A DNA stretch of 64,000 nucleotides from Nocardia wallacei (lineage in GTDB: Bacteria > Actinomycetota > Actinomycetes > Mycobacteriales > Mycobacteriaceae): the NCBI RefSeq assembly GCF_014466955.1, contig NZ_AP023396.1, forward strand, positions 2,294,001 through 2,358,000, given 5' to 3'. Under the pieces are notes generated by a model, which had not been told where the DNA came from, searched no databases, and worked only from the letters and a program-made list of their open reading frames with translations. Of this stretch, positions 1 to 11,000 are shown piece after piece (within the stretch, counting starts at the first letter, position 1; every line of letters begins with the position of its first letter). The translations under genes were made by a program, and so were the position numbers.

Positions 1-1328
1 GTCGACCGCTCACACACCTTGCACCCCGCACCGATGGGAATAGCGGCAGAGGGATCATCGAGCTGCAATCCCTTCGAATACACCAGCTTGTCGGCGTATT
101 CGATATCGCACCCCAGCCCGATAGCGAATTCCTTTGCCGCCGTGCCGAACCCGCGCGGTGTGGAGTGGGCGGTACGGGCGATCCAGAGATACCGGCGCCC
201 GTCGGGCATCGAGGCGACCTGGGTGAGGATGCGCCCGGGATGTGCGAACGCCTCGTGCACCACCCACAGCGGACAGCTCCCGCCCACCCGGGAGAAGTGA
301 AACGCGGTGGCGGACTGGCGTTTCGAGATGTTCCCGGCACGGTCGGTCCGCACGAAGAAGAACGGCACCCCGCGCTGCCCCTGCCGCTGCAGCGTCGACA
401 GACGATGGCAGACCGTCTCGAAACCGACCTCGAATCGCAGGCCGAGCAGATCGATGTCGTAATGCAATTCCTCCGCCGAGCGCAGGAACTTCCCGTACGG
501 CAGCACCAGCGCACCGGCGAAGTAGTTCGCCAGCCCCACCCGCGCCAGCGACCGGGACTCACCGGTGAGCGACGGCGTATCGCTGAGCACCTCGTCGATG
601 AGCGGCCCGTACAGCAGGAACGCCAATGTGGTCGCGATCTGGAACGCCCGCTGCCCGGGCCGCAGCCGCCGGGCCAGGGTGAGCGTGCGGGTTTCGCTGT
701 CGAAGTGGCGTTTCGGGATGGCCGGGTCCGCGCCATCGCCGCGGACCAGCACCGTTACCCCGGCTCGTTCCTCGGCGACGCGGGCCAGCTGCCGGTCCAG
801 CGATCCGATGGACAGCCCGCACTCGTCGAACAGCCGCTCGGCGGCCAGATCCAGTTGCGCGATGTGGTTGTGATGGTCGTAGAAGAAATCGCGGACGTCT
901 TCGTAGGGCATCGGCACGCCGGGCGCGCCGGTCGGCGTGGCGACCTTGGAGGACAGCAGGTCCAGCTGGTCGGTGGCCGCGCGCAGGCGGCGGTGCATCG
1001 CGACGATGGTCTTGGCGACCTCGGGTAGCCGAGTGGCGAGATCCTCGACCTCGGCGGCGGGCGGCGCCGTGCCGCCGGCGGCCTCCACCAGCACCTCGTG
1101 CAGGTCCGACACCAACCGGGCGTCCGAGTCGGCGGCGAAGAACTGGACGTCCAGATCGAACGTCGAATTGAGTTTCAGCAGTACCGGAATGGTGAGCGGC
1201 CGCTGGTCACGCTCGAGCTGGTTGAGATAGCTGGGGGACAGCTCCAGCGACTTCGCCAGCGCCGCCTGGGTCATCCGCCGTTCCTCGCGCAACCGCCGTA
1301 GTCGGGCACCCGCATACATCTTGCGCAC
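1..1328 (-). CDS. prpR: PrpR/RamB-type transcriptional regulator of propionate metabolism (3' end cut by window)
   Basis: Regulator of the methylcitrate cycle, ScfR/RamB family. Reading leftward from GTG at 1328 (ATG at 1319 is an alternative) the protein begins [15 protein letters not shown] and has an N-terminal XRE helix-turn-helix ([18 protein letters not shown]), an IrrE/DUF955-like middle, and the family's C-terminal cysteine segment ([11 protein letters not shown]) running off the window edge, so a few tens of residues are missing. In mycobacteria PrpR (Rv1129c) binds acyl-CoA and sits divergently next to prpDC; here it is divergent from prpD, which supports the call over RamB itself. 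No clear Shine-Dalgarno precedes the start. Confidence 0.88.
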   Translation of the reverse strand, partial: MRKMYAGARLRRLREERRMTQAALAKSLELSPSYLNQLERDQRPLTIPVLLKLNSTFDLDVQFFAADSDARLVSDLHEVLVEAAGGTAPPAAEVEDLATRLPEVAKTIVAMHRRLRAATDQLDLLSSKVATPTGAPGVPMPYEDVRDFFYDHHNHIAQLDLAAERLFDECGLSIGSLDRQLARVAEERAGVTVLVRGDGADPAIPKRHFDSETRTLTLARRLRPGQRAFQIATTLAFLLYGPLIDEVLSDTPSLTGESRSLARVGLANYFAGALVLPYGKFLRSAEELHYDIDLLGLRFEVGFETVCHRLSTLQRQGQRGVPFFFVRTDRAGNISKRQSATAFHFSRVGGSCPLWVVHEAFAHPGRILTQVASMPDGRRYLWIARTAHSTPRGFGTAAKEFAIGLGCDIEYADKLVYSKGLQLDDPSAAIPIGAGCKVCERS

Positions 1329-1350
1329 GCCGCCGATGCTACCCACTGGC

Positions 1351-1416
1351 TTCGCAAACATTGCAATATTGGCGGTACTCGCCGACAAAAATCTACCGTT
1401 GCAAGGTGTTTTGCGG
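1351..1416. promoter_or_regulatory. Candidate PrpR/RamB operators between prpR and prpD
   Basis: Four TTGCAA-like elements lie in the divergent promoter region: TTCGCAAAC (1351-1359), ATTGCAAT (1360-1367), GTTGCAAGG (1398-1406) and TTTTGCGG (1409-1416). The published RamB/PrpR motif centres on TTTGCAAA, so these fit an autoregulated, prpD-activating operator. Function is inferred. Confidence 0.6.
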
Positions 1417-1444
1417 TCGAGCCGTGCTGCGTAGCGTGCGAAGT

Positions 1445-2953
1445 ATGAAGCCTCATATCGTACGTGCCCACGCCGCGGCCGATGACTTCCCCCGGGCGGA
1501 GCATCTGGCGACGCGGATCGCTGAGGTCGCCGCGGACCCGGTCGCGGTGCCCGGGGAGGTTGCCGAGATGATCGTCAACCGGATCATCGACAACGCCGGG
1601 GTGGCCGCCGCCGCACTGCTGCGCCGCCCGCCGACGACCGCACGGCACCAGGCCGAGGCGCACCCGTATCGGCCCGGCGCCACGGTGTTCGGCCTGCCCG
1701 CCGCGCAGCGGTTCGCGCCGGAGTGGGCGGCATGGGCCAACGGAGTCGCCGTGCGGGAGTTGGACTTTCACGACACCTTCCTGGCCGCCGAGTACTCACA
1801 CCCCGGCGACAACATCCCGCCGATCCTGGCGGTCGCGCAGCACACCGGGCGCAGTGGCGCGGAGCTGATCCGCGGCCTGGCCACCGGTTACGAGATCCAG
1901 ATCGACCTGGCGCGCGGTATCTGCCTGCACGAGCACAAGATCGACCATGTGGCGCATCTGGGCCCGTCGGCGGCCGCGGGCATCGGCACGCTGCTCGGCC
2001 TCGACGTCGAGACCGTGTATCAGGCCATCGGTCAGGCGTTGCACACCACCACCGCGACCAGGCAGTCGCGCAAGGGCGAGATCTCCACCTGGAAGGCGTA
2101 CGCCCCCGCGTTCGCCGCAAAGATGGCCGTGGAGGCGGTGGATCGGGCGATGCGCGGCGAGGGCGCGCCCGCTCCGATCTGGGAGGGCGAGGACGGGGTG
2201 ATCGCCCGGCTGCTGGGCGGGCGGGATGCGGAATACGCTGTGCCGCTGCCGGTCCCGGGTGAACCGAAGCGCGCGATCCTCGACAGCTACACCAAGGAGC
2301 ATTCCGCCGAGTACCAGAGTCAAGCGCCGATCGACCTGGCCCGGCGGATGCGGTCGCGCATCGGTGACCTCGACCAGGTCGTCTCCATCGTGTTGTACAC
2401 CAGCCACCACACCCACGTGGTGATCGGCAGCGGTTCGGGGGATCCGCAGAAGTACGACCCGAATGCCGGCCGGGAGACGCTGGACCATTCCGTGCCCTAC
2501 ATCTTCGCCGTCGCGTTGCAGGACGGGACCTGGCACCACGAGCGCTCGTACGCGCCGGAGCGGGCGCGGCGGCCCGACACCGTGGCGCTGTGGCACAAGA
2601 TCCGCACCGTGGAGGATCCCGAGTGGACGCGCCGCTACCACTCGGCCGACCCGGCGGAGAAGGCATTCGGCGCGCGTGCCGAAGTGACGCTGACCAGCGG
2701 CGAGACGATCGTCGACGAACTGGCGGTGGCCGACGCGCATCCGCTCGGCGCGCGCCCGTTCGGACGGGAGCAGTACATCGCCAAATTCCGCACGCTCACC
2801 GAGGGCGTGCTCGAACCGGCCGAACAGGACCGCTTCCTGGCCGCGGCGCAACGCACCCCGATGCTGCGGCCGGGCGAACTCGACCAGCTCACGTTCACCG
2901 TGTCAAACGCGGTCCTCGCCACCGCGCCGTCGACCGGAAAGGGAATCTTCTGA
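1445..2953 (+). CDS. prpD: 2-methylcitrate dehydratase
   Basis: MmgE/PrpD family, 502 aa, the usual length. It dehydrates 2-methylcitrate to 2-methyl-cis-aconitate in the cytosolic methylcitrate cycle that detoxifies propionyl-CoA from odd-chain fatty acids, branched amino acids and sterols. Family segments visible include [20 protein letters not shown] (about residues 104-123), the [10 protein letters not shown] segment, and [12 protein letters not shown]. An in-frame upstream ATG (1361) lies inside the operator region, so ATG 1445 ([10 protein letters not shown]) is preferred. Divergent from prpR and followed, after a short antisense gene, by prpB and prpC. Confidence 0.95.
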   Translation: MKPHIVRAHAAADDFPRAEHLATRIAEVAADPVAVPGEVAEMIVNRIIDNAGVAAAALLRRPPTTARHQAEAHPYRPGATVFGLPAAQRFAPEWAAWANGVAVRELDFHDTFLAAEYSHPGDNIPPILAVAQHTGRSGAELIRGLATGYEIQIDLARGICLHEHKIDHVAHLGPSAAAGIGTLLGLDVETVYQAIGQALHTTTATRQSRKGEISTWKAYAPAFAAKMAVEAVDRAMRGEGAPAPIWEGEDGVIARLLGGRDAEYAVPLPVPGEPKRAILDSYTKEHSAEYQSQAPIDLARRMRSRIGDLDQVVSIVLYTSHHTHVVIGSGSGDPQKYDPNAGRETLDHSVPYIFAVALQDGTWHHERSYAPERARRPDTVALWHKIRTVEDPEWTRRYHSADPAEKAFGARAEVTLTSGETIVDELAVADAHPLGARPFGREQYIAKFRTLTEGVLEPAEQDRFLAAAQRTPMLRPGELDQLTFTVSNAVLATAPSTGKGIF

Positions 2954-2955
2954 TG

Positions 2956-3126
2956 TCAGCGCGGATCCCACACCACGGCCTGGGCCGCGATCACCGCGGT
3001 GCCGTTGAAGGTGACCGCCGGGGAACCGTGCAGCCGGTACCCCTCCTCGAGCAGTGTGCTGATCCGCTCGCAGAAGGTGACGTCGTCGGGTCCGGTGATC
3101 AGGCGATAGCGCAGCGGCTCGGTCAT
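2956..3126 (-). CDS. DUF1737 family small protein
   Basis: Only 56 aa. The whole protein is one DUF1737-type domain: it opens MTEPLRYRLITGPDD, followed by a helix (FCERISTLLEEGY) and the hallmark hairpin LHGSPAVTFNG. Members are of unknown function, and ligand or nucleotide binding is only a guess. It lies antisense between prpD (stop 3 bp away) and prpB (38 bp from its start), so it splits the prp operon and shares a divergent promoter gap with prpB. The ATG at 3126 is the only sensible start and no strong ribosome site is seen. Confidence 0.8.
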   Translation of the reverse strand: MTEPLRYRLITGPDDVTFCERISTLLEEGYRLHGSPAVTFNGTAVIAAQAVVWDPR

Positions 3127-3164
3127 GAGCCGAGCCTAGTGGGGGTGGCTCACATCGCTGGGCG

Positions 3165-4082
3165 GTGGTTGGCGTGAGTGGGTTGATGGTGGGGGAGCGG
3201 ACGGCGGGGGAGAAGCGGCGGGGGTTGCGGGACGGGTTGGGGAGCGGGCGGATTCAGCGGTTGCCGGGGGCGTTCAACCCGTTGGTGGCCAAGGTGATTC
3301 AGGAGATCGGGTTCGAGGGGGTGTATGTGTCCGGGGCGGTGGTGTCGGCGGAACTCGCGCTGCCCGATATCGGGTTGACGACGTCGAGTGAGGTGACCGC
3401 GCGGGGGCGGGAGATCGCGCGGGTCACCGAGCTGCCGACGTTGATCGATGCCGACACGGGATTCGGCGAACCGATGAACGCCGCCCGCACCGTCACGCTG
3501 CTGGAGGACGCGGGGCTGGCCGGATGTCACATCGAGGACCAGGTGAACCCGAAACGGTGCGGGCATCTCGACGGCAAGGCGGTGGTCCCGGCAGCCGACA
3601 TGGTGCGGCGCATCCGCGCCGCGGTCTCGGCCCGCCGCGATCCGGACTTCGTGATCTGCGCCCGCACCGACGCCCGCGGCATCGAGGGCCTGCCCGCGGC
3701 GATCGACCGGGCCAAGGCATACGCGGACGCGGGCGCCGACCTGATCTTCACCGAGGCGCTGGCCGACGCCGCGGAGTTCGTGAAGTTCCGTGCGGCCGTG
3801 GATGTCCCGCTGCTGGCCAATATGACCGAGTTCGGCAAATCCGAGCTGCTGTCGGCACGGACGCTGGAGGAGATCGGCTACAACGCCGTCATCTACCCGG
3901 TGACCACACTGCGGCTGGCCATGTTCGCGGCGGAGCAGGGCTTGCGCGAGATCGCCGCCGCCGGAACCCAATCCGGTCTGCTGGATCGCATGCAACACCG
4001 ATCGCGGCTGTACGAGCTGCTCGATTACCAGCGTTACAACGAGTTCGATTCCGGCATATTCGATTTCACCGTGAGCGAGTGA
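3165..4082 (+). CDS. prpB: Methylisocitrate lyase
   Basis: PEP mutase/isocitrate lyase superfamily TIM barrel, about 300 aa. It cleaves 2-methylisocitrate to succinate and pyruvate, the last step of the methylcitrate cycle. Visible are the metal-binding DADTGFG motif, HIEDQVNPKRCGH with the catalytic cysteine of the KRCGH loop, and ICARTDAR. The start is uncertain: GTG 3165, GTG 3174 and ATG 3186 are in frame, and the conserved region only begins near LRDGLGSGRI. The stop lies 3 bp before prpC, so the two are surely co-transcribed. Because the mycobacterial prpDC locus often lacks prpB (isocitrate lyase substitutes), a dedicated PrpB is notable. Confidence 0.93.
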   Translation: MVGVSGLMVGERTAGEKRRGLRDGLGSGRIQRLPGAFNPLVAKVIQEIGFEGVYVSGAVVSAELALPDIGLTTSSEVTARGREIARVTELPTLIDADTGFGEPMNAARTVTLLEDAGLAGCHIEDQVNPKRCGHLDGKAVVPAADMVRRIRAAVSARRDPDFVICARTDARGIEGLPAAIDRAKAYADAGADLIFTEALADAAEFVKFRAAVDVPLLANMTEFGKSELLSARTLEEIGYNAVIYPVTTLRLAMFAAEQGLREIAAAGTQSGLLDRMQHRSRLYELLDYQRYNEFDSGIFDFTVSE

Positions 4083-4085
4083 CCC

Positions 4086-5213
4086 ATGACCGAGATCAAG
4101 AAGGGCTTGGCCGGAGTGGTGGTCGACACCACCGCCATCTCGAAGGTCGTGCCCGAGACCAACTCCCTGACCTACCGCGGCTATCCGGTGCAGGACCTGG
4201 CCGCGCACTGCTGTTTCGAGGAGGTCGCCTACCTGCTGTGGCACGGCGAACTGCCCGACTCGAATCAGCTGCAGGCGCTGTGCCACCGCGAACGCGCGCT
4301 GCGGCCCCTCGACCGCTCGCTGCTCGCGCTGATCGACAAGCTGCCCGAGACCTGCCACCCGATGGATGTGGTGCGCACGGTGGTCAGCTATCTCGGGGCC
4401 GAGGACCCGCTCGAGGATCGCGGGAAGAGCCCGGAGGCATTGCTGGCCAAGGCATTGCGTATCACCGCGATCCTCCCGACGGTCATCGCGGCCGACCTGC
4501 GCCGCCGCCGCGGCTCGGACCCGATCGCACCGGATGCGCGGCTCGGATTCGCCGAGAACTTCCTCACCATGTGCTTCGGTGACTCCGCGCAACGGCAGCT
4601 GGACCCGCGCGTCGTGCGGGCGTTCGAGACATCGCTGATCCTGTACGCCGAGCACAGTTTCAACGCCTCCACCTTCGCCGCCCGGGTCGTCACCTCCACC
4701 GAATCGGATATGTACAGCGCTGTCACCGCTGCCATCGGTACCTTGAAGGGGCCGCTGCACGGCGGCGCGAACGAGGCCGTCATGCACGCGATGCTGGAGA
4801 TCGGGCGGCCGGAGCGGGTGCGGGAGTGGTTGCGCGACAAGCTGTCCCGCAAGGAGAAGGTGATGGGCTTCGGGCACCGGGTCTACAAGAACGGCGACTC
4901 CCGGGTGCCCACCATGGTGGCGGCCCTGACGGAGGTCGCCGAGGTGACCGGCGGCCACGAGTGGCTGCGGATGTACACCGAGCTGGCAGCCGCGATGGCG
5001 GAGGAGACCGGCATCGAGCCCAACCTCGACTTCCCGGCCGGGCCCGCCTACTACCTGATGGGCTTCGACATCGACATGTTCACGCCCATTTTCGTGATGA
5101 GCCGCATCACCGGCTGGACCGCGCACATCATCGAGCAGTCCCAATCCAACGCCCTCATCCGCCCTCTGTCGGCGTATGTCGGTGTGCCGCAACGAAGTAT
5201 GGGCGTCGCATAG
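4086..5213 (+). CDS. prpC: 2-methylcitrate synthase
   Basis: Citrate synthase family, 375 aa. It condenses propionyl-CoA with oxaloacetate to 2-methylcitrate. The citrate synthase catalytic triad is in place: His225 in HGGANEAV, His264 in GFGHRVYKNGD, and Asp315 in EPNLDFPAGPAYY. ATG 4086 follows the prpB stop by 3 bp. It closes the prp operon and converges on metE across a strong hairpin. It could in principle act as a citrate synthase, but the context fixes the methylcitrate role. Confidence 0.94.
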   Translation: MTEIKKGLAGVVVDTTAISKVVPETNSLTYRGYPVQDLAAHCCFEEVAYLLWHGELPDSNQLQALCHRERALRPLDRSLLALIDKLPETCHPMDVVRTVVSYLGAEDPLEDRGKSPEALLAKALRITAILPTVIAADLRRRRGSDPIAPDARLGFAENFLTMCFGDSAQRQLDPRVVRAFETSLILYAEHSFNASTFAARVVTSTESDMYSAVTAAIGTLKGPLHGGANEAVMHAMLEIGRPERVREWLRDKLSRKEKVMGFGHRVYKNGDSRVPTMVAALTEVAEVTGGHEWLRMYTELAAAMAEETGIEPNLDFPAGPAYYLMGFDIDMFTPIFVMSRITGWTAHIIEQSQSNALIRPLSAYVGVPQRSMGVA

Positions 5214-5222
5214 CGACCGCCC

Positions 5223-5258
5223 CGCGAACCCCGGCCGTGTTCGACGGCCGGGGTCGCG
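5223..5258. terminator. Bidirectional terminator between prpC and metE
   Basis: CGCGA (5223-5227), a bulged A, CCCCGGCCG (5229-5237), a 7-nt loop, then CGGCCGGGG (5245-5253) and TCGCG (5254-5258): 14 paired bases with one bulge. It sits in the 49-bp gap between two convergent genes. There is no T run, as is common in actinobacteria. Confidence 0.75.
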
Positions 5259-5262
5259 GTGT

Positions 5263-7527
5263 TCAGCGCACGGACTGGGCGGCGGTGACCATGTTGCGCA
5301 GTGACGCCTCCACCTCGGCCGGGCCACGGGTCTTCAGTCCGCAGTCCGGGTTGACCCAGAGACGTTCGGCCGGAACGGCTTTCAACGCCGCCCGCAAGGA
5401 GGAAGTGATCTCCTCCACGCTCGGCACCCGCGGTGAGTGGATGTCGTAGACGCCCGGCCCGACGCCCAGGTGGAAGCCCGCCGCGTTCAGGTCGTCGAGC
5501 ACCTCCATCCGGGAGCGCGCCGCCTCGATCGAGGTGACGTCGGCGTCCAGATCCGCTATCGCCTCGATGATCTCACCGAACTCCGAGTAGCACAGGTGCG
5601 TGTGAATCTGGGTGGCATCCGAGACGCCGCTGGTCGCCAGCCGGAACGCGGCCACCGCCCAGTCCAGATACTGCTGCTCGGCGTCGGCGCGCAGCGGCAG
5701 CAGCTCCCGCAGCGCGGGCTCGTCGACCTGCACGATGCGGATCCCGGCGGACTGCAGATCCACCGTCTCGTCCCGGATGGCCAGCGCGACCTGCCGGGCG
5801 GTGTCGGCCAGCGGCTGGTCGTCGCGCACGAACGACCAGGCCAGGATCGTCACCGGACCGGTGAGCATGCCCTTGACCGGCTTGTCGGTCAGTGACTGGG
5901 CGTACTCGATCCACCGCACGGTCATCGGCGCGGGCCGCGCGACGTCACCGAACAGGATCGGCGGGCGCACGCAGCGGGTGCCGTAGGACTGCACCCAGCC
6001 GTTGGCCGTGGCGAAGAACCCGTCCAGCTGTTCGGCGAAGTACTGCACCATGTCGTTGCGCTCGGGTTCGCCGTGCACCAGCACGTCGAGACCCAGCTTC
6101 TCCTGCAGCGTGATCACATCCGCGATCTCGGCGCGCATCCGCTCGTCGTACTGCGCCGCGGTGATCTCGCCGCTCCGCAGTGCCGCGCGGGCCTGCCGGA
6201 TCGCGGACGTCTGCGGATAGGAGCCGATCGTGGTGGTGGGCAGCGACGGCAACCGCAGCCGCTCCCGTTGCAGCGCAGAGCGTTCGGCAGCGGGGGCGCG
6301 CCGGGTCGCGTCGGGGCCGAGTGCCGCCAGCCGGGCGCGCACGGCATCGTTGCGCAGGCGCGGGTCGGTGGCGCGGCTCGCCAAGGCCGCACGGGCCGTG
6401 GACAATTCGTCCGCGATGGCGTCGGTGCCCCGGTGCACCGCCGTCGCGAGCAGCCGCACCTCGGCGACCTTCTCCGCCCCGAAGGCCAGCCACGACCGCA
6501 GCGCCGCATCGGCCCCGGACTCGTCGTCCAGCGAATACGGCACGTGCAGTAGCGAACTGGACGTCGATACCGCCAGCGCGCCCGAACTGCCCAGCAGCGT
6601 GCCCAAGGTCGCCAGCGCCCGGTCGAGATCGGTGCGCCAGACATTGCGGCCGTCGACCACGCCCGCCACCACGAGCTTGCCCGCCAGCGCCGGGACCGCG
6701 GCCACGTCGTTCACCGTGGTGCCCGCGACGAAGTCGAGCGCGATGCCCTCCACACCCATGTCGGCCAGCGCGGGCAACGCCGCGCCGGGACGGCCGAAGT
6801 AGGTTGCCACCAGGATCGATGGGCGCTGCGGCACGCCCGCCAGTTCGGCATAGGTGCGCCGCAGCAGTGCCAGTTCGGGCGCGGTGAGGTCGGTGACCAG
6901 CACCGGTTCATCGATCTGTACCCATTGCGCGCCCTCGGCGGCCAGCAGCCGCAGCAGTTCGCGATAGTGCGGGAGCAGGTCGTTCAGCCGGTCCAGCGGC
7001 GCGGCGCCGTCGATTCCCTTCGCCAGTTTCAGGAAGGTCAGCGGGCCGATCACGACCGGGCGGGCCGGGACGCCCAGCTCCCGCGCTTCCCGCAGTTCCT
7101 CGAGCAGCTTGTCCGGTTGCAGCGCGAACGTGGTCGCGGGGCCGATCTCGGGGACCAGGTAGTGGTAGTTGGTGTCGAACCACTTGGTCATCTCCAGCGG
7201 TTCCACCGTCTCGGTGCCACGGGCGGCGGCGAAGTAGCGGTCGAGCGGATCGGCGATATCGGCCACGCGCGGTGGCAGCGCGCCGAACATGGCCGCGGTG
7301 TCGAGCATCTGATCGTAGAAGGAGAAGGTGCCGACCGGTACGGAGTCCAGTCCGGCGGCGGCCAGGGCGGTCAGCTGCCGGGTGCGCAGGTCACGCCCGA
7401 CGGCGCGCAGTGCGCCGGCGTCGATGCGGCCGGCCCAGTAGTTCTCGGTCGCGCGTTTCAACTCGCGCCGCGGCCCGATCCGCGGAATGCCGAGAACCGT
7501 TGCGGTGAAAGGGTTGTGCAGGGTCAC
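5263..7527 (-). CDS. metE: Cobalamin-independent methionine synthase
   Basis: Transfers the methyl group of 5-methyltetrahydropteroyltri-glutamate to homocysteine without B12; the last step of methionine synthesis, cytosolic. 754 aa, the normal length. Start is GTG 7527 ([18 protein letters not shown]), preceded by GGAGAGA; the reading frame stays open far upstream but that part is the riboswitch leader. N-terminal and C-terminal barrels are both complete. The zinc/homocysteine site is visible as [26 protein letters not shown] ([14 protein letters not shown]) and NPDCGLKTR. The upstream cobalamin riboswitch implies MetE is shut down when B12 allows MetH to work. Confidence 0.95.
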   Translation of the reverse strand: MTLHNPFTATVLGIPRIGPRRELKRATENYWAGRIDAGALRAVGRDLRTRQLTALAAAGLDSVPVGTFSFYDQMLDTAAMFGALPPRVADIADPLDRYFAAARGTETVEPLEMTKWFDTNYHYLVPEIGPATTFALQPDKLLEELREARELGVPARPVVIGPLTFLKLAKGIDGAAPLDRLNDLLPHYRELLRLLAAEGAQWVQIDEPVLVTDLTAPELALLRRTYAELAGVPQRPSILVATYFGRPGAALPALADMGVEGIALDFVAGTTVNDVAAVPALAGKLVVAGVVDGRNVWRTDLDRALATLGTLLGSSGALAVSTSSSLLHVPYSLDDESGADAALRSWLAFGAEKVAEVRLLATAVHRGTDAIADELSTARAALASRATDPRLRNDAVRARLAALGPDATRRAPAAERSALQRERLRLPSLPTTTIGSYPQTSAIRQARAALRSGEITAAQYDERMRAEIADVITLQEKLGLDVLVHGEPERNDMVQYFAEQLDGFFATANGWVQSYGTRCVRPPILFGDVARPAPMTVRWIEYAQSLTDKPVKGMLTGPVTILAWSFVRDDQPLADTARQVALAIRDETVDLQSAGIRIVQVDEPALRELLPLRADAEQQYLDWAVAAFRLATSGVSDATQIHTHLCYSEFGEIIEAIADLDADVTSIEAARSRMEVLDDLNAAGFHLGVGPGVYDIHSPRVPSVEEITSSLRAALKAVPAERLWVNPDCGLKTRGPAEVEASLRNMVTAAQSVR

Positions 7528-7657
7528 GGTCTCTCTCCAGTGCTGGAAGCGACAGGTCACCGCCATAGGGGAGGACGGAGCCCGAAAACGCTTCTCGCAC
7601 CGGCGGATCCGGTGTGCGCAGTGGTGTCCGCCCGCCCTGTTCCACGAGGCGGTGGCC

Positions 7658-7678
7658 GCCGGATACGGCGTATCCGGC
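7658..7678 (-). promoter_or_regulatory. Perfect 9-bp hairpin between riboswitch aptamer and metE
   Basis: GCCGGATAC (7658-7666), loop GGC, GTATCCGGC (7670-7678). It immediately follows the aptamer 3' end in the metE leader and is not followed by a T run. It may be the closing stem of the expression platform or an antisequestering element; that role is inferred. Confidence 0.5.
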
Positions 7679-7683
7679 ACAGC

Positions 7684-7880
7684 CGGCAGGTCTTCGGACT
7701 CGCAGGCAAGCCCCCTCGGGGCGGTCCTACTGGCCGTCGCTTCCCGGATGCGCGCATCCAGTGCTGGTGACGGCGGTCGTTCCTGCATACCGCTGCGGGA
7801 CAGTCCCGGATTCCCACCGGGTTCCCTCTGGCCGATCCGTACGGACCGGTTTCGACGCTGCACTCCGACGCTCGGGGCTC
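7684..7880 (-). ncRNA. Cobalamin (AdoCbl) riboswitch in the metE leader
   Basis: Read on the minus strand, the leader shows the conserved B12-aptamer blocks in order: AGGGAACCCGGTGGGAATCC, then GACTGTCCCGCAGCGGTA, then GGGAAGCGACGGCCAGTAGG, and finally GCCTGCGAGTCCGAAGACCT with CTGCCGGC close to 7684. This matches the class that controls metE and B12 transport genes in actinobacteria. The exact 5' boundary is uncertain. About 155 nt separate it from the metE GTG, room for an expression platform. Confidence 0.93.
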
Positions 7881-8079
7881 CAACTCGCCGGCGCAGCGAA
7901 CCAGCTGCACAACGAGCATAAGCCACGGCCGAAAATGAATATTCCCGCGTTCGGTCACCCGGTTCACCGGTTACCGGCGGATTACGCAAATTCGCAGATC
8001 GGCGCGGTTTCGATGTGAGGTTGGCTGCGAAGGTGTATTCGCCGTCCGCAGCCGCCGACCGGCCAGGTACCTTAATCGG

Positions 8080-11000
8080 ATGTTCTCCAAAGTGCTGGTC
8101 GCCAACCGCGGGGAAATCGCCATTCGGGCGTTCCGCGCCGCCTACGAACTCGGCATCGGCACCGTCGCGGTGTTCCCCTACGAGGACCGCAATTCGGTGC
8201 ATCGGCTCAAGGCCGACGAGTCGTACCAAATCGGAGAGCCCGGCCATCCGGTGCGGGCCTACCTGTCGATCGAGGAGATCATCAAGGCGGCCAAGACCGC
8301 CGGGGCGGACGCGGTGTACCCGGGTTACGGCTTTCTGTCGGAGAATCCGGACCTGGCCGCGGCGTGCGCGCGGGAGAACATCACATTCATCGGCCCCTCG
8401 TCCGAGGTGCTGGAGCTGACCGGTAACAAGGCGCGCGCGATCGCCGCCGCCAAGGCCGCGGGACTGCCGGTGCTGAACTCCAGCGCGCCCTCGGCCGACG
8501 TGGACGAATTGCTGGCGGCCGCGGAGACCGTGGAGTTCCCGGTGTTCGTCAAGGCCGTCGCCGGTGGTGGCGGGCGCGGCATGCGCCGGGTGGCCGATCG
8601 GGCGCAGCTGCGCGAGGCCGTGGAGGCCGCCATGCGCGAGGCCGAATCGGCCTTCGGTGACGCGACGGTGTTCCTCGAGCAGGCGGTGGTCAATCCCCGC
8701 CACATCGAGGTGCAGATCCTCGCCGACCAGCACGGCAATGTGATGCACCTGTTCGAGCGGGACTGCTCGCTGCAGCGCCGGCACCAGAAGGTGATCGAGC
8801 TGGCACCCGCCCCGAATCTGGAACCCGCTCTGCGCGAACGGATCTGCGCCGACGCGGTCGCCTTCGCGCGGCAGATCGGCTACAGCTGCGCCGGGACGGT
8901 GGAATTCCTGCTCGACGAGCGCGGCAATCACGTCTTCATCGAGATGAATCCGCGTATTCAGGTCGAGCACACGGTGACCGAGGAGATCACCGACGTCGAC
9001 CTGGTGGGCGCGCAGCTGCGGATCGCGACCGGGGAGACGCTGGCCCACCTGGGGCTGAGCCAGGACGCGGTCAGCATCCGCGGGGCCGCGATGCAGTGCC
9101 GGATCACCACCGAGGACCCGGCCAACGGGTTCCGGCCCGACACCGGGCGCATCACGGCGTACCGCAGTCCGGGCGGCGGCGGTATCCGGCTCGACGGCGG
9201 CGCCAACCTGGGCGCGGAGGTCGGCGCCTATTTCGACTCGATGCTGGTGAAGCTGACCTGCCGCGGGCGCGACTTCGGCCAGGCGGCGGCGCGGGCCGGG
9301 CGCGCGCTCGCCGAATTCCGCATTCGCGGCGTCTCGACCAACATCCCGTTCCTGCAAGCGGTGCTGGACGACCCGGACTTCCGGGCCGGGCGGATCACCA
9401 CCTCGTTCATCGATGAGCGGCCGCACCTGCTGACGCAGCGCGGCTCGGCCGACCGCGGCACCAAGATCCTCACCTACCTGGCCGACATCACCGTCAACAA
9501 GCCGCACGGCGAGCGCCCGACCACGGTGTACCCGCACGACAAGCTGCCCGCGATCGACACCACCGCGCCGCCGCCGGACGGTTCACGGCAGCGGTTGCTG
9601 CAGCTGGGGCCGGAGGGGTTCGCGCGGTGGCTGCGCGAGCAGAAGGCGGTCGGGGTCACCGACACCACCTTCCGTGACGCGCACCAGTCGCTGCTGGCGA
9701 CGCGGGTGCGCACCAACGGACTGCTGCAGGTCGCCGGGCACGTCGCCCGCATGACGCCGCAGCTGCTGTCGATCGAGTGCTGGGGCGGCGCGACTTACGA
9801 TGTGGCGCTGCGGTTCCTGCACGAGGACCCGTGGGAGCGGCTGGCGGCGCTGCGCGAGGCGGTACCCAACATCTGTCTGCAGATGCTGCTGCGCGGGCGC
9901 AATACCGTGGGGTACACGCCGTATCCCGAAAAGGTCACGCGCGCTTTCGTTTCCGAGGCCACCGCGACCGGCATCGACATCTTCCGCATCTTCGACGCGC
10001 TCAACAATGTCGACCAGATGCGTCCGGCGATCGACGCGGTGCGCGAAACCGGCACGGCCCTGGCCGAAGTCGCGATGAGCTACACCGGCGACCTGTCGAA
10101 CCCGGACGAGAACCTCTACACGCTCGACTACTACCTGAAGCTGGCCGAGCAGATCGTGCAGGCCGGGGCGCACATCATCGGTATCAAGGACATGGCCGGG
10201 CTGCTGCGCGCGCCCGCCGCGCACACGCTGGTCACCGCGCTGCGGGAGAACTTCGACCTGCCGGTGCACGTGCACACCCACGACACCCCGGGCGGCCAGC
10301 TGGCGACGTACCTGGCGGCCTGGCAGGCGGGGGCCGACGCGGTCGACGGGGCCTCGGCGCCGATGGCGGGCACCACCTCACAGCCCGCGCTGTCGGCAAT
10401 CGTCGCGGCGGCGGCGAATTCACCGTTCGACACCGGGCTGGACCTGCAGAACGTGTGCGATCTGGAGCCGTACTGGGAGGCGCTGCGAAAGGTGTACGCG
10501 CCCTTCGAATCCGGGCTGCCGGGGCCGACCGGGCGGGTCTACCACCACGAGATTCCGGGCGGGCAACTGTCCAATCTGCGGCAGCAGGCGATCGCGCTGG
10601 GTCTCGGCGACCGGTTCGAAGAGGTGGAGGCCAAATACGCCGCGGCGGACCGGTTGCTGGGGCGGCTGGTGAAGGTGACGCCGTCGTCCAAGGTGGTCGG
10701 GGATCTGGCGCTGTCGCTGGTGGGGTCGGGGGTGACGGTCGACGAGTTCGCCAGCGACCCGGGTCGCTTCGACATCCCCGATTCGGTAATCGGTTTCCTG
10801 CGTGGGGAACTCGGCACGCCGGCCGGTGGCTGGCCCGAGCCGTTCCGCAGCCGGGCGCTGGCCGGGCGCGGGCCCGCGAAGCCGGAGACACAGCTGTCGG
10901 CCGCGGACGAGGCGGGCCTGAACGGCAGCTCGGAGGAGCGGCGAGCGACGTTGAACCGCTTGCTGTTTCCGGGCCCGACGTCCGAATTCCTCGCGCATCG

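Noticed and set aside
3150..5327. 725-aa open frame on the minus strand over prpB and prpC
   Set aside because: Arg/His/Gly-rich composition of an antisense shadow; both sense genes are clearly real.
7528..9537. Upstream extension of the metE frame by about 670 codons
   Set aside because: It runs through the riboswitch and antisense to pyc; a GTG with a good ribosome site at 7527 matches the normal MetE N-terminus.
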